A stretch of 64,000 bases of DNA from Lindgomyces ingoldianus (GCF_010093535.1 NW_022985210.1:303509-367508), one strand, 5' to 3'; counted from the stretch's first letter, positions 21,911 to 33,726 are shown. Program-made: numbers and translations. The notes: generated by a model not told the origin, from the letters alone.

Positions 21911-23014
21911 ATGGCACCAACCGAGTACACAATCTACCGCGGGGCTGAGGGCATGATAAAGCAAGAAACTACTGAGCTCCCAGCCTTAGGCCCCAAAGAG
22001 ATCCTGGTCAAGATTACCCACTCTGGCGTCTGTGGCACAGACGTCGCTTACATGCCATATGGCATCGCACTTGGCCACGAAGGAGTTGGAATAGTTGAGG
22101 CTATTGGTAGCGAAGTGACACAATTAAAAGTCGGAGATAGAGCTGGGGGCGGATTTCATCGAGATTCTTGCGGCCATTGCCACTACTGCCTATCAGGCCA
22201 AGACATTTGGTGCTACGAGCGCAGCGTCTTCGGCGAGAAGGACTATAATAACGGTACTTTTGGAGAGTACTACGTGGGTGTTGAGACCTATCCCCATAAA
22301 ATCCCAGAGGGCCTTTCTAGCGAAGATGCGGCTCCATTACAGTGTGCTGGTGCGACGACGTACAGCGCCTTGGTCGACGTGCTCAAGCCTGGAGAGAGGG
22401 TCGGAATCGTCGGTATTGGCGGGCTGGGGCATCTCGCCATTCAGTTCGCCTCGAAACTTGGAGCCCAGGTCGTTGTATTCAGTACTAGCCGAAACAAAGA
22501 GGAGGAGGCCAAGCAACTCGGCGCCTCGGAGTTCTATCTGCTGGATGAGCTCGAAAAGGTCCAGAAACCAGTCCAAGTTCTTGTCATAGCTGGCAGCAGA
22601 TACCCAGACTGGAGCAAGTGAGCTGTCTGTACCTTTATGGAGAAATGAAGCTAATAAATGGATGAAAGGTTCATGGTCAAGGACATCCTCGCCCGTGCCG
22701 GCACTATCGTCCCACTGTCGGCTCCGCATGGAGACTTGGTTCTTCCGTATTCCTCCCACTATAAATTTGCTAGTACGATTGCTGATTGGTCCATTCAGTT
22801 CTTTCCCAGTCTTGTTCGATGGTACAACCTTCACTTAAGCTTGGTCGCATCGCGGGGGAGACACGTTGAAATGCTAGAGTTTGCTGCCTCTAAATGCGTC
22901 AAGCCATGGGTTGAGAAGTTCGAACTCAGTGAGAGGGGAGTTAGGGAGGCTATCGGCAAGCTCAATAGCAACCAAATGCGCTATAGGGCAGTACTTGTCG
23001 CAAGGGACGCGTAG
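21911..23014 (+). CDS. Zinc-dependent medium-chain alcohol dehydrogenase (CAD/Adh6-like)
   Basis: Predicted 350 residues in two exons with an intron at 22618-22668 (branch CTAAT). Catalytic zinc ligands are Cys41 (GVCGTD), His56 and Glu57 (GHEGVG), with Cys145 in LQCAGATT as the third site. The structural zinc lobe has Cys87, Cys90, Cys93 and Cys101 in CGHCHYCLSGQDIWC. The Rossmann nucleotide loop is VGIGGLGHLAIQF near residues 168-180. The layout fits the NADP-dependent cinnamyl-alcohol-dehydrogenase-like family that reduces aldehydes. The C-terminal part (MVKDILARAGTIVPLSAPHG) is intact. It is cytosolic. It lies 455 bases before a mitochondrial carrier in the same direction and could belong with the catabolic genes that follow, but this is only proximity. 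Confidence 0.92.
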
Positions 23015-23468
23015 ATGATTGCGTGAGGCTCGCCTTCGGGCCTGGGATAACAGTACTCGATATGCCCGGGAAAATTCTTCGAAGACCAATTGGGGATCGA
23101 TAGTTCGAGAGATCAATGAAGTGGTAATGAATATGATGAAAGAAGAATCGGGGAACCTCCCTGTCCTTCCAAGGCTGAGTCATCCATCAAGCCGATTTCT
23201 CCTGTCTACATCGCACATTCGCTGCTCGATTGGCGTAAATTCCCCCTTCTATGTCTCCAAGGGAACATTGCTGGCAATTTTCTTCCTCCCAGCTGCAGCA
23301 ACAAACCCAGCGTCCCTGGCTCGATCGGAAGCATGCGCTCTCACGTGGTGGCGGGACGCACGAACCCTCCATTCGGCTTTCGGCTAAGCGCATCGGAACC
23401 CTCACCTCATCAACCAGCAGCCATTCCATGTTTCCTCAACAACACTGTTATAATATTCTTATTCCCCA
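23015..23468. other. Intergenic region between dehydrogenase and carrier
   Basis: The stretch holds the dehydrogenase 3' end and the carrier promoter. Overlapping short frames on both strands have no motif. Confidence 0.4.
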
Positions 23469-24650
23469 ATGGTTTCAGGCGCAAATGTACTTCAACTGAA
23501 CTTTTATTGTGGATTCTTCTTGCTGACGTCTTCTAGGATTCGAAAACGCCGCCAATAGTCTCGTTGACCGCCGGCGGTGTGGCAGGGGGCATCGAGGCTT
23601 TTACATCGGTATTCATCAGCTCCGGTCAGGGTTTCTGCGCCTGCTAATCTAGATTTCAGTATCCATTAGAGTTCGCTAAAACTCGTGTCCAGCTCCGTAG
23701 CCAAAAGGGCATCCCAACTCCAAAGAACCCCTTCCTCGTCGTCACTCGAGTCTATCAGAAAGAAGGAATCCGGTCACTGTACAAAGGATGCGCTGCTCTC
23801 GTTGTCGTACGTTTATCACCTTGTTTTTTTTGTAGCTGTTTCGTTGCTTCGGTTCAGTTCCAACATTGCTTCCTGACCTACCAATCGGAAGTGCTTATCC
23901 GAGAACACCCGATGCATCTCCAGATGCTGTTTCACCTGCGCACTCTGAACGAACCCATGTTGAGACAGAAGATAGGGCTCGATAGGTAAAGATGGCGTTC
24001 GTTTTCTCTTCTTTGACCAAATCAAGCATGCCTTCGCCGATCCGCAAACTGGCACACTCTCACCGCTCCGCAACCTCGCCGCTGGAATGACCGCTGGTGT
24101 GGTGGCTTCAATCACTTGCGTTACTCCGACTGAACGTATCAAGACCGCTCTCATCGATGACGCAAGAAACGAGAAGCGATTCCGATCTGGCCTTCATGCC
24201 ACCAGTGTAATCTGGAAAGAGCATGGGATCTTGGGTCTCTACCGAGGTTTCGTGGGTACGACACTAAAGCAAGCCTCTGCGACAGCATTCCGGTTGGGGA
24301 CCTACAACATCTTGAAAGACTTTGAAACGACTCGTAATATACCTCAAAATACAGCCACAAATTTTGCCAACGGGTCTGTCGCCGGTATAGTCACGACCCT
24401 CTGTACCCAGCCATTTGATGTCATCAAGACCAGATCACAGAGCGCCCATGGAATGAGCACAGCTGAAGCAGTCAAGAGCGTACTAGTTGATTATGGGATA
24501 AAGGGATTCTGGAAAGGCACGACGATGAGGTTGGGTCGGACGGTCTTCAGCGGCGGCATCCTCTTCACGTCCTATGAAGCAGCTGTTAAGATCATTAGCC
24601 CCTTGTACTCTGGCCTTACGCATATGGTAGTCGCAGAGACATTAGACTAG
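23469..24650 (+). CDS. Mitochondrial tricarboxylate (citrate)-type carrier
   Basis: Predicted 303 residues in four exons; introns at 23487-23536, 23609-23659 and 23807-23975. The first exon encodes only six residues (MVSGAN), chosen because it splices in frame onto DSKTPPIVSLTAGGVAGG. Three mitochondrial carrier signatures are present: YPLEFAKTR, TPTERIKTAL and QPFDVIKTR. Each is followed by an inner-membrane helix pair and an aromatic-Gly helix end (GIRSLYKG, GILGLYRG, GIKGFWKG). Words such as KDGVRFLFFDQIKHAF and LIDDAR match the citrate/tricarboxylate transport proteins (Ctp1-like). The predicted role is exchange of citrate or related acids across the inner mitochondrial membrane. The third intron is unusually long (169 bases) with a CTGAC branch site; its acceptor was chosen by frame and family match. 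Confidence 0.9.
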
Positions 24651-24716
24651 AGCTTCCTAATATCCTTTTATCTGTAATTGTAGGGTTCCACCTTCTCTAC
24701 GCCTCGCCACAGTTGC

Positions 24717-27700
24717 TCAAGCACTCCCATCGTACTCGTCTATTACGCTAACTGGCTTCACAAACTTCCCCAGGGCCTTGTACTTTAAATGGTCGAGACC
24801 AAACCCTTTGGGACCGCCGATTTCGATTCCCCTCGGGCTCGTCCATCGTTCACTAGCGGTGATCCCTATCACAATAACCAGCAACCCGTATCGATACTCT
24901 GGTGTTCCGATTGCCTCTCCGTTCTGTGCATCGATGATGGAGATAAGATCTGGTACTATCGCTATGACATCTTCATTCCTCTCTTCATCTATGGCACCGC
25001 TGTCCTCGGAGCGGACACGAAGCACAGCAATGTTCTCGTTCTTGAAAGGGACCTTAACCCTACCTGTGAATCCTACCGTTCTAGAATTCAAGGCACCATT
25101 TATATCGGCGCCCTCGATGATAACTTCACCATAGACATGGCCCATTCGGAGTGTTCTCTCCACTCCCACGATTTTGCCCTTGAACAAGACTCGACCAGTT
25201 TCTTGACCTCCCACTTCGTTGATGATTGACTCAGCGACGGTATCGATGCGATTCTCTTTCCTGGCTTGAGCGACCGCCCGACCAATGCGCCAAGATAGCG
25301 ATATCGTGTGCTCAACTGCCCAGCGCTTTGTTTCAGCACCAGTAACGGGTCCCTCGGCACACCCGACATGGGATCCAAGCTGCGCAAGACCTGCTCTAAG
25401 TACTCTCTCAACTGTCAAGTCGCTTCTAGCCTTAGGTATATAAACGACATTACCGTTTCCGTCTGCCATCGCAATAGGACAGAAGATGATACTACGCTCG
25501 TTGAATACAACTGGTGTAGTTTGCCACTTCGTCGGATATGCTCGACCCATCCAGTCACCGTCCACGGTTGGAAGGTTCATATTTGTACTGGCCCCTAGAA
25601 TCAAACCTTGAAGGCCATTGCCGCCACCTATTTCGAGTGCTATCATTGCTGTTGCTCGACCACCTTTGAACAGCTTATAGAGTTCTTCTTGCGCTTCCAT
25701 CATTCTGCAGTTGAGGTTAGCTTACCACTGTCCAAATGGTGATAGATACCTTACTCATCACCCTGAAGCTTCTCGATCCCAACCGTGGGAGATCCAGCAC
25801 CGCCTCCGCAGCCGACAAGATCATCATCTTTGAGATCGCAGGGATTGATAACTCTGATCAGACCCCCTGCTCGCAATATTCCTCTCATTCGCAGCATGCT
25901 TGAGTACGGACTCCCACCGCCGCCCGTTCCGAGGATGTAGCACCCAATGGTTATCCAGTCGAGGTCGGTTTCGGAGACATACCATGTGCGGTCGAGGACC
26001 TTTGGCTTGTAGGCCACGATGTCGATGTCTTGGGGTGCATGGGACATGGCCTCACTCTGTAAGCTTTCTTGGTCAGAGGATGGATTCGTAAACCCATCCT
26101 GGGTTGCCTCAGCCCCCGCAGCATCGGAATCAAGATTTCTATCGATATGAAGGGCGACAAAATCGCTAGACCTTGCGAAATCAAAATCTCCAGCCGCTCG
26201 GACGATGAACCGAGTTGTGTTGGCGATATACTGTAAAGGGAGTGTCTCCATTTCCACCACTGCGACTGACTCTTGCGATGCCCCTGCCTCAATCGTCTTT
26301 TGCCGAGCGTCTTCCGAAATCAATGCTAGCAGTTCTTTTGGTGTCCTTTTCTCCGTGGACTTGACAGTATCAATCACAGCGCTTACTCTCGCCATTGCGG
26401 CCCCGATTGCGTTGGCGACTCCCGACCATTCCGGTTTGATGACACGACTTGCTCCTACCAGTTCGTCAGGAGCGATGACGGCGCCGCCCCCCACAAGGAG
26501 TACTGGAAGGTCCTCTGGAGAAGTCTTCATTGTGTCGATGACACGCTCTAGCATCCTTTTAACCTCCAGCTTAAACTCTTCGCATTCATTTTCCTCTAGC
26601 TTTCCTCGTACGAGGCTTGGCTCACCAATTTCAACATCTTTTGATCCCGCGACCGTATAATCAGTGGCTGTCTTCACGTCCCCACCGAAAACCAAGGCTT
26701 TCTCTGATAGCTTATATCCCACTGATTCAGGTCCTACGATAAGCTTTCCGTTGATTCTTTTTACGAGCGAACCTCCTCCTAACCCAATACTCTTAACATC
26801 TGGATAGCTGAAGTTCATCCTGACTCCGCTCAACTCACTGTACGCAGCTTGCTGTCTCGGAAATCCATTTGCCAGCAAAAGCCCCACATCCGTTGTTGTG
26901 CCTCCAACATCAACAACCATCATCGCTTGCCCCTTCTCCTGCTTTCCTACCAAGAACGCCGCCCCACGCATACTATTGGTCGGACCGGAACTAAACGTCC
27001 GAATTGGTAGTCTACTTGCCGCATCGCCACTCAAAATGGTCCCATCGTTCTGCGTGATGAAAACCGGACATTTCAAGCCCAGCTTCTTCATTGGCTCCTG
27101 GAAACTCTTAATCGTCTTCCGTGCAAAAGCAAGAATCGACGCATTCAGAATGGAAGCATTCTCCCTTTCCAAAAACCCCAGATTCGCAACCTCTTTACTT
27201 AACACAACATCCACGCCCGGAATCTCCGTTCTGATGATCTCCGCTGCCCGCTCTTCTTGTTTCTCTATTGTATCAATTGGCGAGAACACTCCATTCACAA
27301 CCACGCTTCGAATCCGCTTCTCACGAATAATCTTACACTGCTCCTTAATTTCCTCCTCGTTAATATCCGAAATTAAGTTTCCATCAACTTCTAACCCCCC
27401 ATTAACGAGGGCATAGTGCCCGAGAATAAATTTCCGCATATCCGGTGGCCAGTCGACGCATGGTGGGGCGTGCTTGCTAAAGGGACCGGAGAGGCGGAGG
27501 ACGGCGACTTGGGAGAGTCGGGTACGGTCGCGGGTTACCACCGCGTTGACGAAGTGCGTTGTGCCTATTGTGACGCTGGCTACATGGTCGGGGTTGATAT
27601 GGGCGGAATCGAACATGGTAGTGATGGCAGAGGCGATGCCATGACTTGGGTCAGTTGTTGTCGGAGCTTTGTGCCTGTTTCTCAGAGTGAGTACTTTACG

Positions 27701-28035
27701 CTTGATTTAGCTGGGATGGGGGAGGAAAGTATGGGTGTGGGATCGAAAGGCCAGTTCCAATGTGAATTGATGTGAATGGTATACTGCGTGGTTTCCTGCA
27801 CACCAGCGAGTTTTGATGTCCTTAATTCAACTTAGAAACATGAAAAAAAAAATACCAAGCTATGATACCCCTGTCCGCTTCCGCTGAACGAGTTGGGTCA
27901 ATAACAACTCCGTCTGTGTTTGTTCTGTCAGGTCTTCATTAATAGCCATCTTCTGTCCAATACGTGTTATGTTGCCTACCCGCCAACATCAACTCCGATG
28001 CGAAGGTTCTTATGTGCTGCTGAAACGGACTCCAT
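24717..28035 (-). CDS. Hydantoinase/oxoprolinase fused to DUF917 domain
   Basis: Predicted 1010 residues in four exons; introns at 27925-27979, 27675-27855 and 25705-25754. The first exon starts MESVSAAHKNLRIGVDVGG and splices onto TNTDGVVIDPTR, rebuilding the phosphate loop of the hydantoinase A N-terminal domain. The hydantoinase A core follows (TFSSGPTNSMRGAAF, MMVVDVGGTTTDVG, IGLGGGSLVK, VLLVGGGAVIAP). From about residue 615 the protein becomes a DUF917 domain (ILGTGGGGSPYSSML, CGGGAGSPTVGIEKL, IGGGNGLQGLI, WMGRAYPT). The A-type enzymes use ATP to open cyclic amides such as hydantoins and 5-oxoproline. DUF917 proteins are encoded beside them in bacteria; here both are one polypeptide. No B-subunit gene is in the window. 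The gene is divergent from an NCS1 permease, which strongly suggests uptake plus hydrolysis of the same compound. Confidence 0.92.
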
Positions 28036-28110
28036 CCTGAGCTGCATAGGAAGAATTATACGACCGGAGGAAAGAGTGAACAAGAGGCGATGTTGGGAGT
28101 CGGCTGATCA

Positions 28111-28163
28111 GATCAGATAAGATGATTCCTTCGGGGGTAATGCGGAATTCCGATGTCGGTGAT
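28111..28163 (+). promoter_or_regulatory. Regulatory module copy 1 (GATA + CGG-N4-CCG)
   Basis: Starts GATCAGATAAG and ends AATGCGGAATTCCGATGTCGGTGAT (given as two words: AATGCGGAATTCC, GATGTCGGTGAT). The perfect palindrome CGGAATTCCG is at 28143-28152. A further single CGG triplet follows in GTCGGTGAT. Confidence 0.7.
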
Positions 28164-28307
28164 TTATGGGGTGACGGCTATCAAGAGACCAACCCGTGAA
28201 AGCCCACAGTTTCGATTGTGAGTACGCTGTATTATGTGGAATAATTGAAAGATCGAGGGAACGAGAGAGGGAGACCTTGCTGGAAAATTGCTACAAACCG
28301 TCACTTG

Positions 28308-28359
28308 GATCAGATAAAATCGGTTCTCGGCAAGAATGCGGAGCTCCGAAGTCGGTGAT
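28308..28359 (+). promoter_or_regulatory. Regulatory module copy 2 (GATA + CGG-N4-CCG)
   Basis: Starts GATCAGATAAA and ends with AATGCGGAGCTCC and GAAGTCGGTGAT. The palindrome is CGGAGCTCCG at 28339-28348. Compared with copy 1 the spacer changed from AATT to AGCT on both sides of the dyad, so perfect symmetry was kept. Confidence 0.7.
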
Positions 28360-28677
28360 GGACCCAAAACCAGGACCGAGCGACATTTATTAACAGCTTC
28401 ACCCGGAGCAGCGAACACTTTCGGTGCGACGTTAAATGTCCGATAGGCGCGGGATTCCCGTTAAGGATGCGGGCTGTTGATCTCCTACCCCACTTCCACA
28501 CCACCTTTGACCAACGTGTCACGAAGTACGATAACGAGGTAACATGGCAGCAGTAGCGGTACATGAAGAACATGGGTTCTTCTTGGCTATTTTGCGACCA
28601 AAAGCCACGCCGGGCCGTGGTTTTGGCTGTCCCAGATTACTTCTCATTTCATCCTGTCCGTATCCATCCGGTCAGCT

Positions 28678-30551
28678 ATGGACATCAAACATCGGCTGGT
28701 CGTAATCGAGCAAAAGGTTCGTCTTCGAGGCGATGATGCGCAACACGAACAGACGGACTCTTGGAGTAATCGCGATTTAATACCCCTTCCCCCTACGCGC
28801 AGGACTTGGGGCTGGTTTCACTTCTTTGGATTCTGGGCTATTTCGAGTCTTAATATTGCCAATTGGCAGACGCCTAATACTTTCTTGAGTATGCCAAAAA
28901 ATTCTTTTTATATTCCCGGAATTCTGGAGAGTCAAAGTTGACGCGAAGCAGCACGAGGCCTCTCAGTAGCCCAATCTATGATGATCATCGTCGTCGGCAG
29001 GCTACTCATATCAATGTTCTCAGCACTCATTGCTTGGTGTGGATTGAAATGGCACATCGGTTTTACGGTACAGAATCGCTATACCTGGGGGATGAGGGCA
29101 AGTTATATCCCGCTGCTGCAACGAATATTGCTCAACTTTATCTGGAACGCAGTTCAATGTAAAACACCGCCCATGCTAAGGGCGAGGTTATTTACTAATA
29201 ACCCCTGCAGGTTGGAATGGGGGAAGGCTGGTTGCAGTATGTGTGGCTGCCATCTGGCCCTCATTTGCTAGAATTCGAAACACACTTCCTTCTAGCATGC
29301 CCACAACAACGTACGAGTTTGTCGGCTTCACTATCTTCTGGTTTCTCTCAACACCATTTCTGTGGCTCCGCCCCGAGCGATTCAAGTTGCCATTCCAAAT
29401 AATCTCCGTTTACTGTGGCATCGGCATGCTTAGTTGGATGATCTGGGCATTAGCCACAGCGAAAGGGGTTGGCCCACTCTGGGACACTCCCGAAAACATC
29501 CCGACAAGCTCGCCTTGGAATTCTTCATGGCTGATTATGTCTGGTATCAACCAAATGCTAGGGGGCATAGCAGCCGGAATCACTAACGGATCCGACTTTT
29601 CTCGTTACGCCCGCGGGAAAAGACACTACATTGTTGGTACAATATTGAGCGCATGGATTACCGGAACTATAGTGTCCTTTATTGGTCTTGTTACTGCCTC
29701 AGCCTGTCAGAAGATTTACGGCGAGGTATACTGGAACCCCCCTGATCTCCTCATGGTTATGATGGATTCTGGGAAGGGCTCTTCTAAGGCTCGGGCCGGC
29801 GTTTTCTTCCTCTCCGCCGGGTTTGCCCTTACAGCTATGTTTGAGAATATCTGTGGCAATGCAGTGGCAGGTGGGATCGATCTCGCTGGTCTCTTCCCTC
29901 GCTACATCGATATTCGCCGCGGAGCTATCATTACGTTTGTTGCTGCATGGATTGTGCAGCCGTGGCAACTCATCAACCGAGCAATCACTTTCATCTCGGT
30001 ACTATCGTCGTTTTCGGTCTTCCTCGCACCCATTATGGGCGTGATGGCTTGCGACTATTACATCCTTCGCAAACGTAAGATCAGGCTAAGCCACCTCTAC
30101 CGGACTAAGGACTCGACCTACTACTTCTGGTACGGGGTCAATTGGCGGGTAATCCCGGCCTGGATGTGTGGTTGGGCTCCGACAATTGGTGGATTGGTGG
30201 TGACGGTTCGAGGGGATGCCAATCCACCACGAGCTTTGGTTCAGCTGTATTACATGGCTTTCTTCATCGGTATGTCTCTGAAAATTCAATTCCAAGTCTT
30301 TCCTCAGCAATATCACAGGGTTCTTCACGAGTGCGACAATATTTTTTGTATTGAACAAGCTCTTTCCTGTCCCCCACATGGATCAGTATGACGAAGTTGA
30401 CATCTACGGGACATTCACGGAAGCGGAAGCTAGGAAGCTTGGTGTCATTAGACTTGGTAACTCTCGTGATGTGACTATTGATGGCACTGCAGATGGTCAT
30501 GGGTCTGTGGAGAATGTTGTTGTCGATGACATAGGGATAGACAAATTGTAA
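28678..30551 (+). CDS. NCS1-family nucleobase/hydantoin-type permease
   Basis: Predicted 570 residues in four exons; introns at 28889-28948, 29159-29210 and 30270-30318. The N-terminus has the family opening WSNRDLIPLPPTRRTWGWF and NIANWQTPNTF. Helix 3 contains SALIAWCGLKWHIGF, and QCWNGGRL is rebuilt across the second splice. SGINQMLGGIAAGITNGSDFSRYAR is the signature around helix 6 (cited as SGINQMLGGI and NGSDFSRYAR). PHMDQYDEVDIYGTFTEAE follows the last helix. About 12 helices are expected, at the plasma membrane. The type fits the Fur4/Dal4/Fui1 group for uracil, allantoin or uridine; a bacterial relative (Mhp1) carries hydantoins, which suits the divergent hydantoinase partner. The second exon's start could lie 3 bases further on, since two in-phase acceptors are adjacent. 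Confidence 0.92.
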
Positions 30552-31233
30552 TGAGGCTGAGGCCGGGATAGCAAAGCATGTGCAACATCCACCTCACCAC
30601 GCCTCGAAATTTGCGACCGTCGCAGCTCAACTATACTGTAAGCGAGATCGCAGGAATGGGTGTTAAGTTTTTCCATGGGTCCCTTTGGGCCGTCGTGCTC
30701 GAGCGAAGCCTACCACGAGTCCACTAAGTTTTAGCAGCATTGTTCTAAACAAGCCACCTCCAACACATTGCCTTGTTCAATTCCAAATCGTTATTATCTG
30801 TTGTTATAGGTCGAATACAAATTTTACCTTTCGTAAGGCTCGGATCATAATCTCGGCCGAACTGCAGGATCTCAAATACCTTGGGCTTGGCGTGCTGACA
30901 AGCGCAGAAAAAGTGGCTGAACAACACTGATTTCCTTCGTAAACCGAGCTAGTCCTTATCCGATAATCAAAGCTTGAAATTCAGGCCCTCGTTGAGGGCA
31001 TCTCGGGGTTTATTGAGGCTATGGTCTCAAGACACCTCCAGCCGATGTAAATTCATCATGAGCGAAAATAGTGCCCCTGATCCATTTACAATATGACTTG
31101 TGATTTGAGAAGAGATTTGGAATTTGTAACTTGCTGAGTAGGTGTGTATCTACATATCTATTATTTAAGAGGCTGCGGTGGCTGTACATATTGTTCACTC
31201 GACATCATCCACGCTTGACTCCACGACTTCAAA
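30552..31233. other. Intergenic region
   Basis: No gene is supported. A TATTTAAG sequence at about 31163, 70 bases before the hydrolase ATG, may be its TATA element. Confidence 0.4.
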
Positions 31234-32576
31234 ATGAGTGCCCTTCAATTAATCTCTCTTTTCACTGCCCTCCCGCTTCTTAACCTTATCTCAGCGTCGC
31301 CGACAATCCATCACGATGAATATCGTCATCCATCAAACGGGATCTGTACCGACTACACCATAAAGAGCGAGGTGACATCCAACGACTTTGTTTGGGGCTT
31401 GGATCACTTTAATGATAACTACGACGTTGCTGCTTTCCTGTTTAACAACTCTCGGAAGGATACGTTCACCACATTTCAGCCCTTCTCAGGTACTAAGAAT
31501 GTAACCAAGCAATTTGAGGTTGCTGCAACGTTTTGCACACCCGAAGAAATGAAAGGTGGGAAGGAGAAGACGGTTCTAGTGGCTACCCATGGGCTGGGTT
31601 ATGATAGGCGGTAGGTTTCACACCAGATTGTCAGAAACAGACGCTAATATACAACAGTTATTGGGCACCCTCTTATAAGCCGGACGAGTATAGCTTCGTC
31701 CAGTACGCGCTCGCCAACGGATACTCTATCTTCTATTATGACCGCCTCGGCACGGGAAAGTCTCAAATGTTTGTTCATATCACTAATGATGTTGACATGG
31801 AGAAGTTAACCTATCACTAGACTATCCGGCTACACGAATCAAGCTTCGAACCAAATCGAGATTCTTTCGAAGATGGTGCAGGAAATCCGAAAAGGAATGT
31901 ACACATCCACTGTGAAAGCTTCAAAGATAGTTTTAGTTGGTCACTCTTTCGGCTCTTTCATATCCGACGCCATGGTTGCTCAATATCCCGGTCTTGTTGA
32001 AGGTGTGTATCCCCATATCCCTCATACTTCTAATACGGCCTTATAACTTACTATTAAACCGCAGGTGTTGTCCTGACTGGAATCGGCTTTGCCGGCCTCA
32101 CCGATGACGCTGGCCCTTCCTCTCGCTGGATCCCATCCGCGTTCGCCTCCCGCATCGCCTCAACCGTATCATCCGCCTACCGCTCCCTTGACTCTGGCTA
32201 TCTCTCCTTTGGTGACGTCTACGCCCACATCGAGACCTTCTTTCACCAACCCAACTATGCCGTCGACGTCGTCGAATATGCACAAGCCATCAGCCAGCCC
32301 TTCGCCATTGCAGAATACCTCTCACTCGGGCGCATCAGCCTGGTGGCTGCCGAGTTCAAGGGACCAGTCTTTATCACATCTGGGCAATTCGATTTGATTG
32401 TTTGTGGAGGTGAGTGTAAGAGTACGTTCGCAAATGGCACTCAGAAGGAGAAGTTTCCGAAGGCGAGGGTGTTGGAAACCTATGCACACCCAGGAGCGGG
32501 TCACGGAGTTAATTTCGGGGCTAATGCGACCGGGTTCTTTGGGAAGACTGTAGAGTTTTTAGATAAGAACTTTTAA
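31234..32576 (+). CDS. Secreted alpha/beta-hydrolase
   Basis: Predicted 393 residues in four exons; introns at 31611-31657, 31769-31820 and 32003-32064. A signal peptide is clear (MSALQLISLFTALPLLNLISA). The hydrolase core has VLVATHGLGYDR (oxyanion region), SIFYYDRLGTGKS and the nucleophile elbow VGHSFGS (Ser205). A possible acid lies in SGQFDLIVCGG, and the catalytic His in HPGAGHGVN. Several NxS/T sites support secretion. The type matches fungal secreted esterase/lipase-like proteins of unknown substrate. It is downstream of and parallel to the NCS1 permease but has its own promoter, so a link to that pathway is unproven. Confidence 0.9.
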
Positions 32577-33726
32577 AGTAATGGGAGAGGAGGCGAGGTA
32601 GGCTGCTGGAAGGGGTGTGGAATTAGAGGATTGAGAAGGAGTTCAGGGCGAAGGAAGGCGATGCTGGGAGGCTGAAGACGTGGCCATTGCTTTCAGGCTG
32701 GCCCGTTTTATTGTATTCTGAACGTTGCTTCCATGCTTTCGCAGTTGCCGTGAAGCAGCTTATTTAATCGAATATTTTCTCGTCGATTCATCTGACCTAA
32801 TTTTTGGGTTGTCATCACAATGATCTTGGACGTGGATGGCGCGGACCGTTCGGCTGTGTTGTTTGCGTACTGATTTATGCGATACTCCAACTTCGAGCTC
32901 TGTGTCTAAAGCCAATTTACGCGTCCCGAAAAATAGACAACCGAACAAACATTTACTCACTCTAGAAACCATTACCATCATTTCACTCTTCTCTCCCTAG
33001 GTTTCTTTTATTGGGTTTTGCAGTGTTGATTTGCAGTTCTATGGTGTTGGGTTGTGTTGACAGTGAGCCAGTCCAGGAGAGAGCGAATGCGACGTCCTGA
33101 AGGAGGGGGGGGGGGAGATGGAGAATAAGGCGAGGGGAATTGATGAAGTGGAGCAAGCACTTGAAAAAGGGGATTACTTCAGGAAATTTAGAGGAGGGTA
33201 TTCTGAAAAGAAGTATGGAGGTGTTCTCAAGCCTTATCCAGCCTCCACCCCTTCATCTAAGGCATTTTGCGGACCTCTCGGACCACGACGGAACTCAACT
33301 CGAGGGAGCAAAACACCATTGCATAATTCACACTATAGCAAGTTCTCACCCAGACGCCCACTGCATTGCACTTGGTGTCCTTAAGGAGCTGTTAGGTTTA
33401 ACTTTCATTTGTTGTTCTAGTAGCCTCATATAGGACCCGAAATCCTACTCCTATATGCGCTAAAGGGTGGTAGCCGCCCCCCAATCTCCCGCACCGTATT
33501 ATACATCTGCCGGGTGCAGGGTCCACCTCCAAGCGGTGAAATTCTCAACGACCTTGTCCCCAGGTGCACCCCATCGTACAATCTGCTTCATGAGTTTTTC
33601 GCAGTTTACGCACAACGGCGCATAACGACTAATGTCCCTTTCCTCCTGTTCGTTATATTCGAGAACAAGCGTCTGAGGAATATTGACCGCAACTCCAAAA
33701 GCCTTTGGAAGGCTCTCTTCTGACCT
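32577..33726. other. Intergenic region
   Basis: About 1.1 kb without a supported gene. A run of 12 G occurs near 33105-33116. The overlapping frames at 33118-33433 have no motif and are not called. Confidence 0.4.

Larger units (their letters stand above)
28036..28677. promoter_or_regulatory. Shared bidirectional promoter, hydantoinase / NCS1 permease
   Basis: The 642 bases between two divergent start codons contain a duplicated module of about 52 bases, each copy with an AGATAA GATA-factor site and a CGG-N4-CCG palindrome. A further GATAAC lies at 28530. GATA sites are the targets of AreA/Nit2 nitrogen regulators in ascomycetes, and inverted CGG triplets are typical of Zn2Cys6 activators. 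Co-regulation of both genes by nitrogen state and an inducer is therefore likely (inference). Confidence 0.7.

Noticed and set aside
28139..28359. The two 25-base repeats as a CRISPR-like or satellite array
   Set aside because: There are only two copies, in a promoter, with an internal dyad and a GATA site; a regulatory duplication explains them better.
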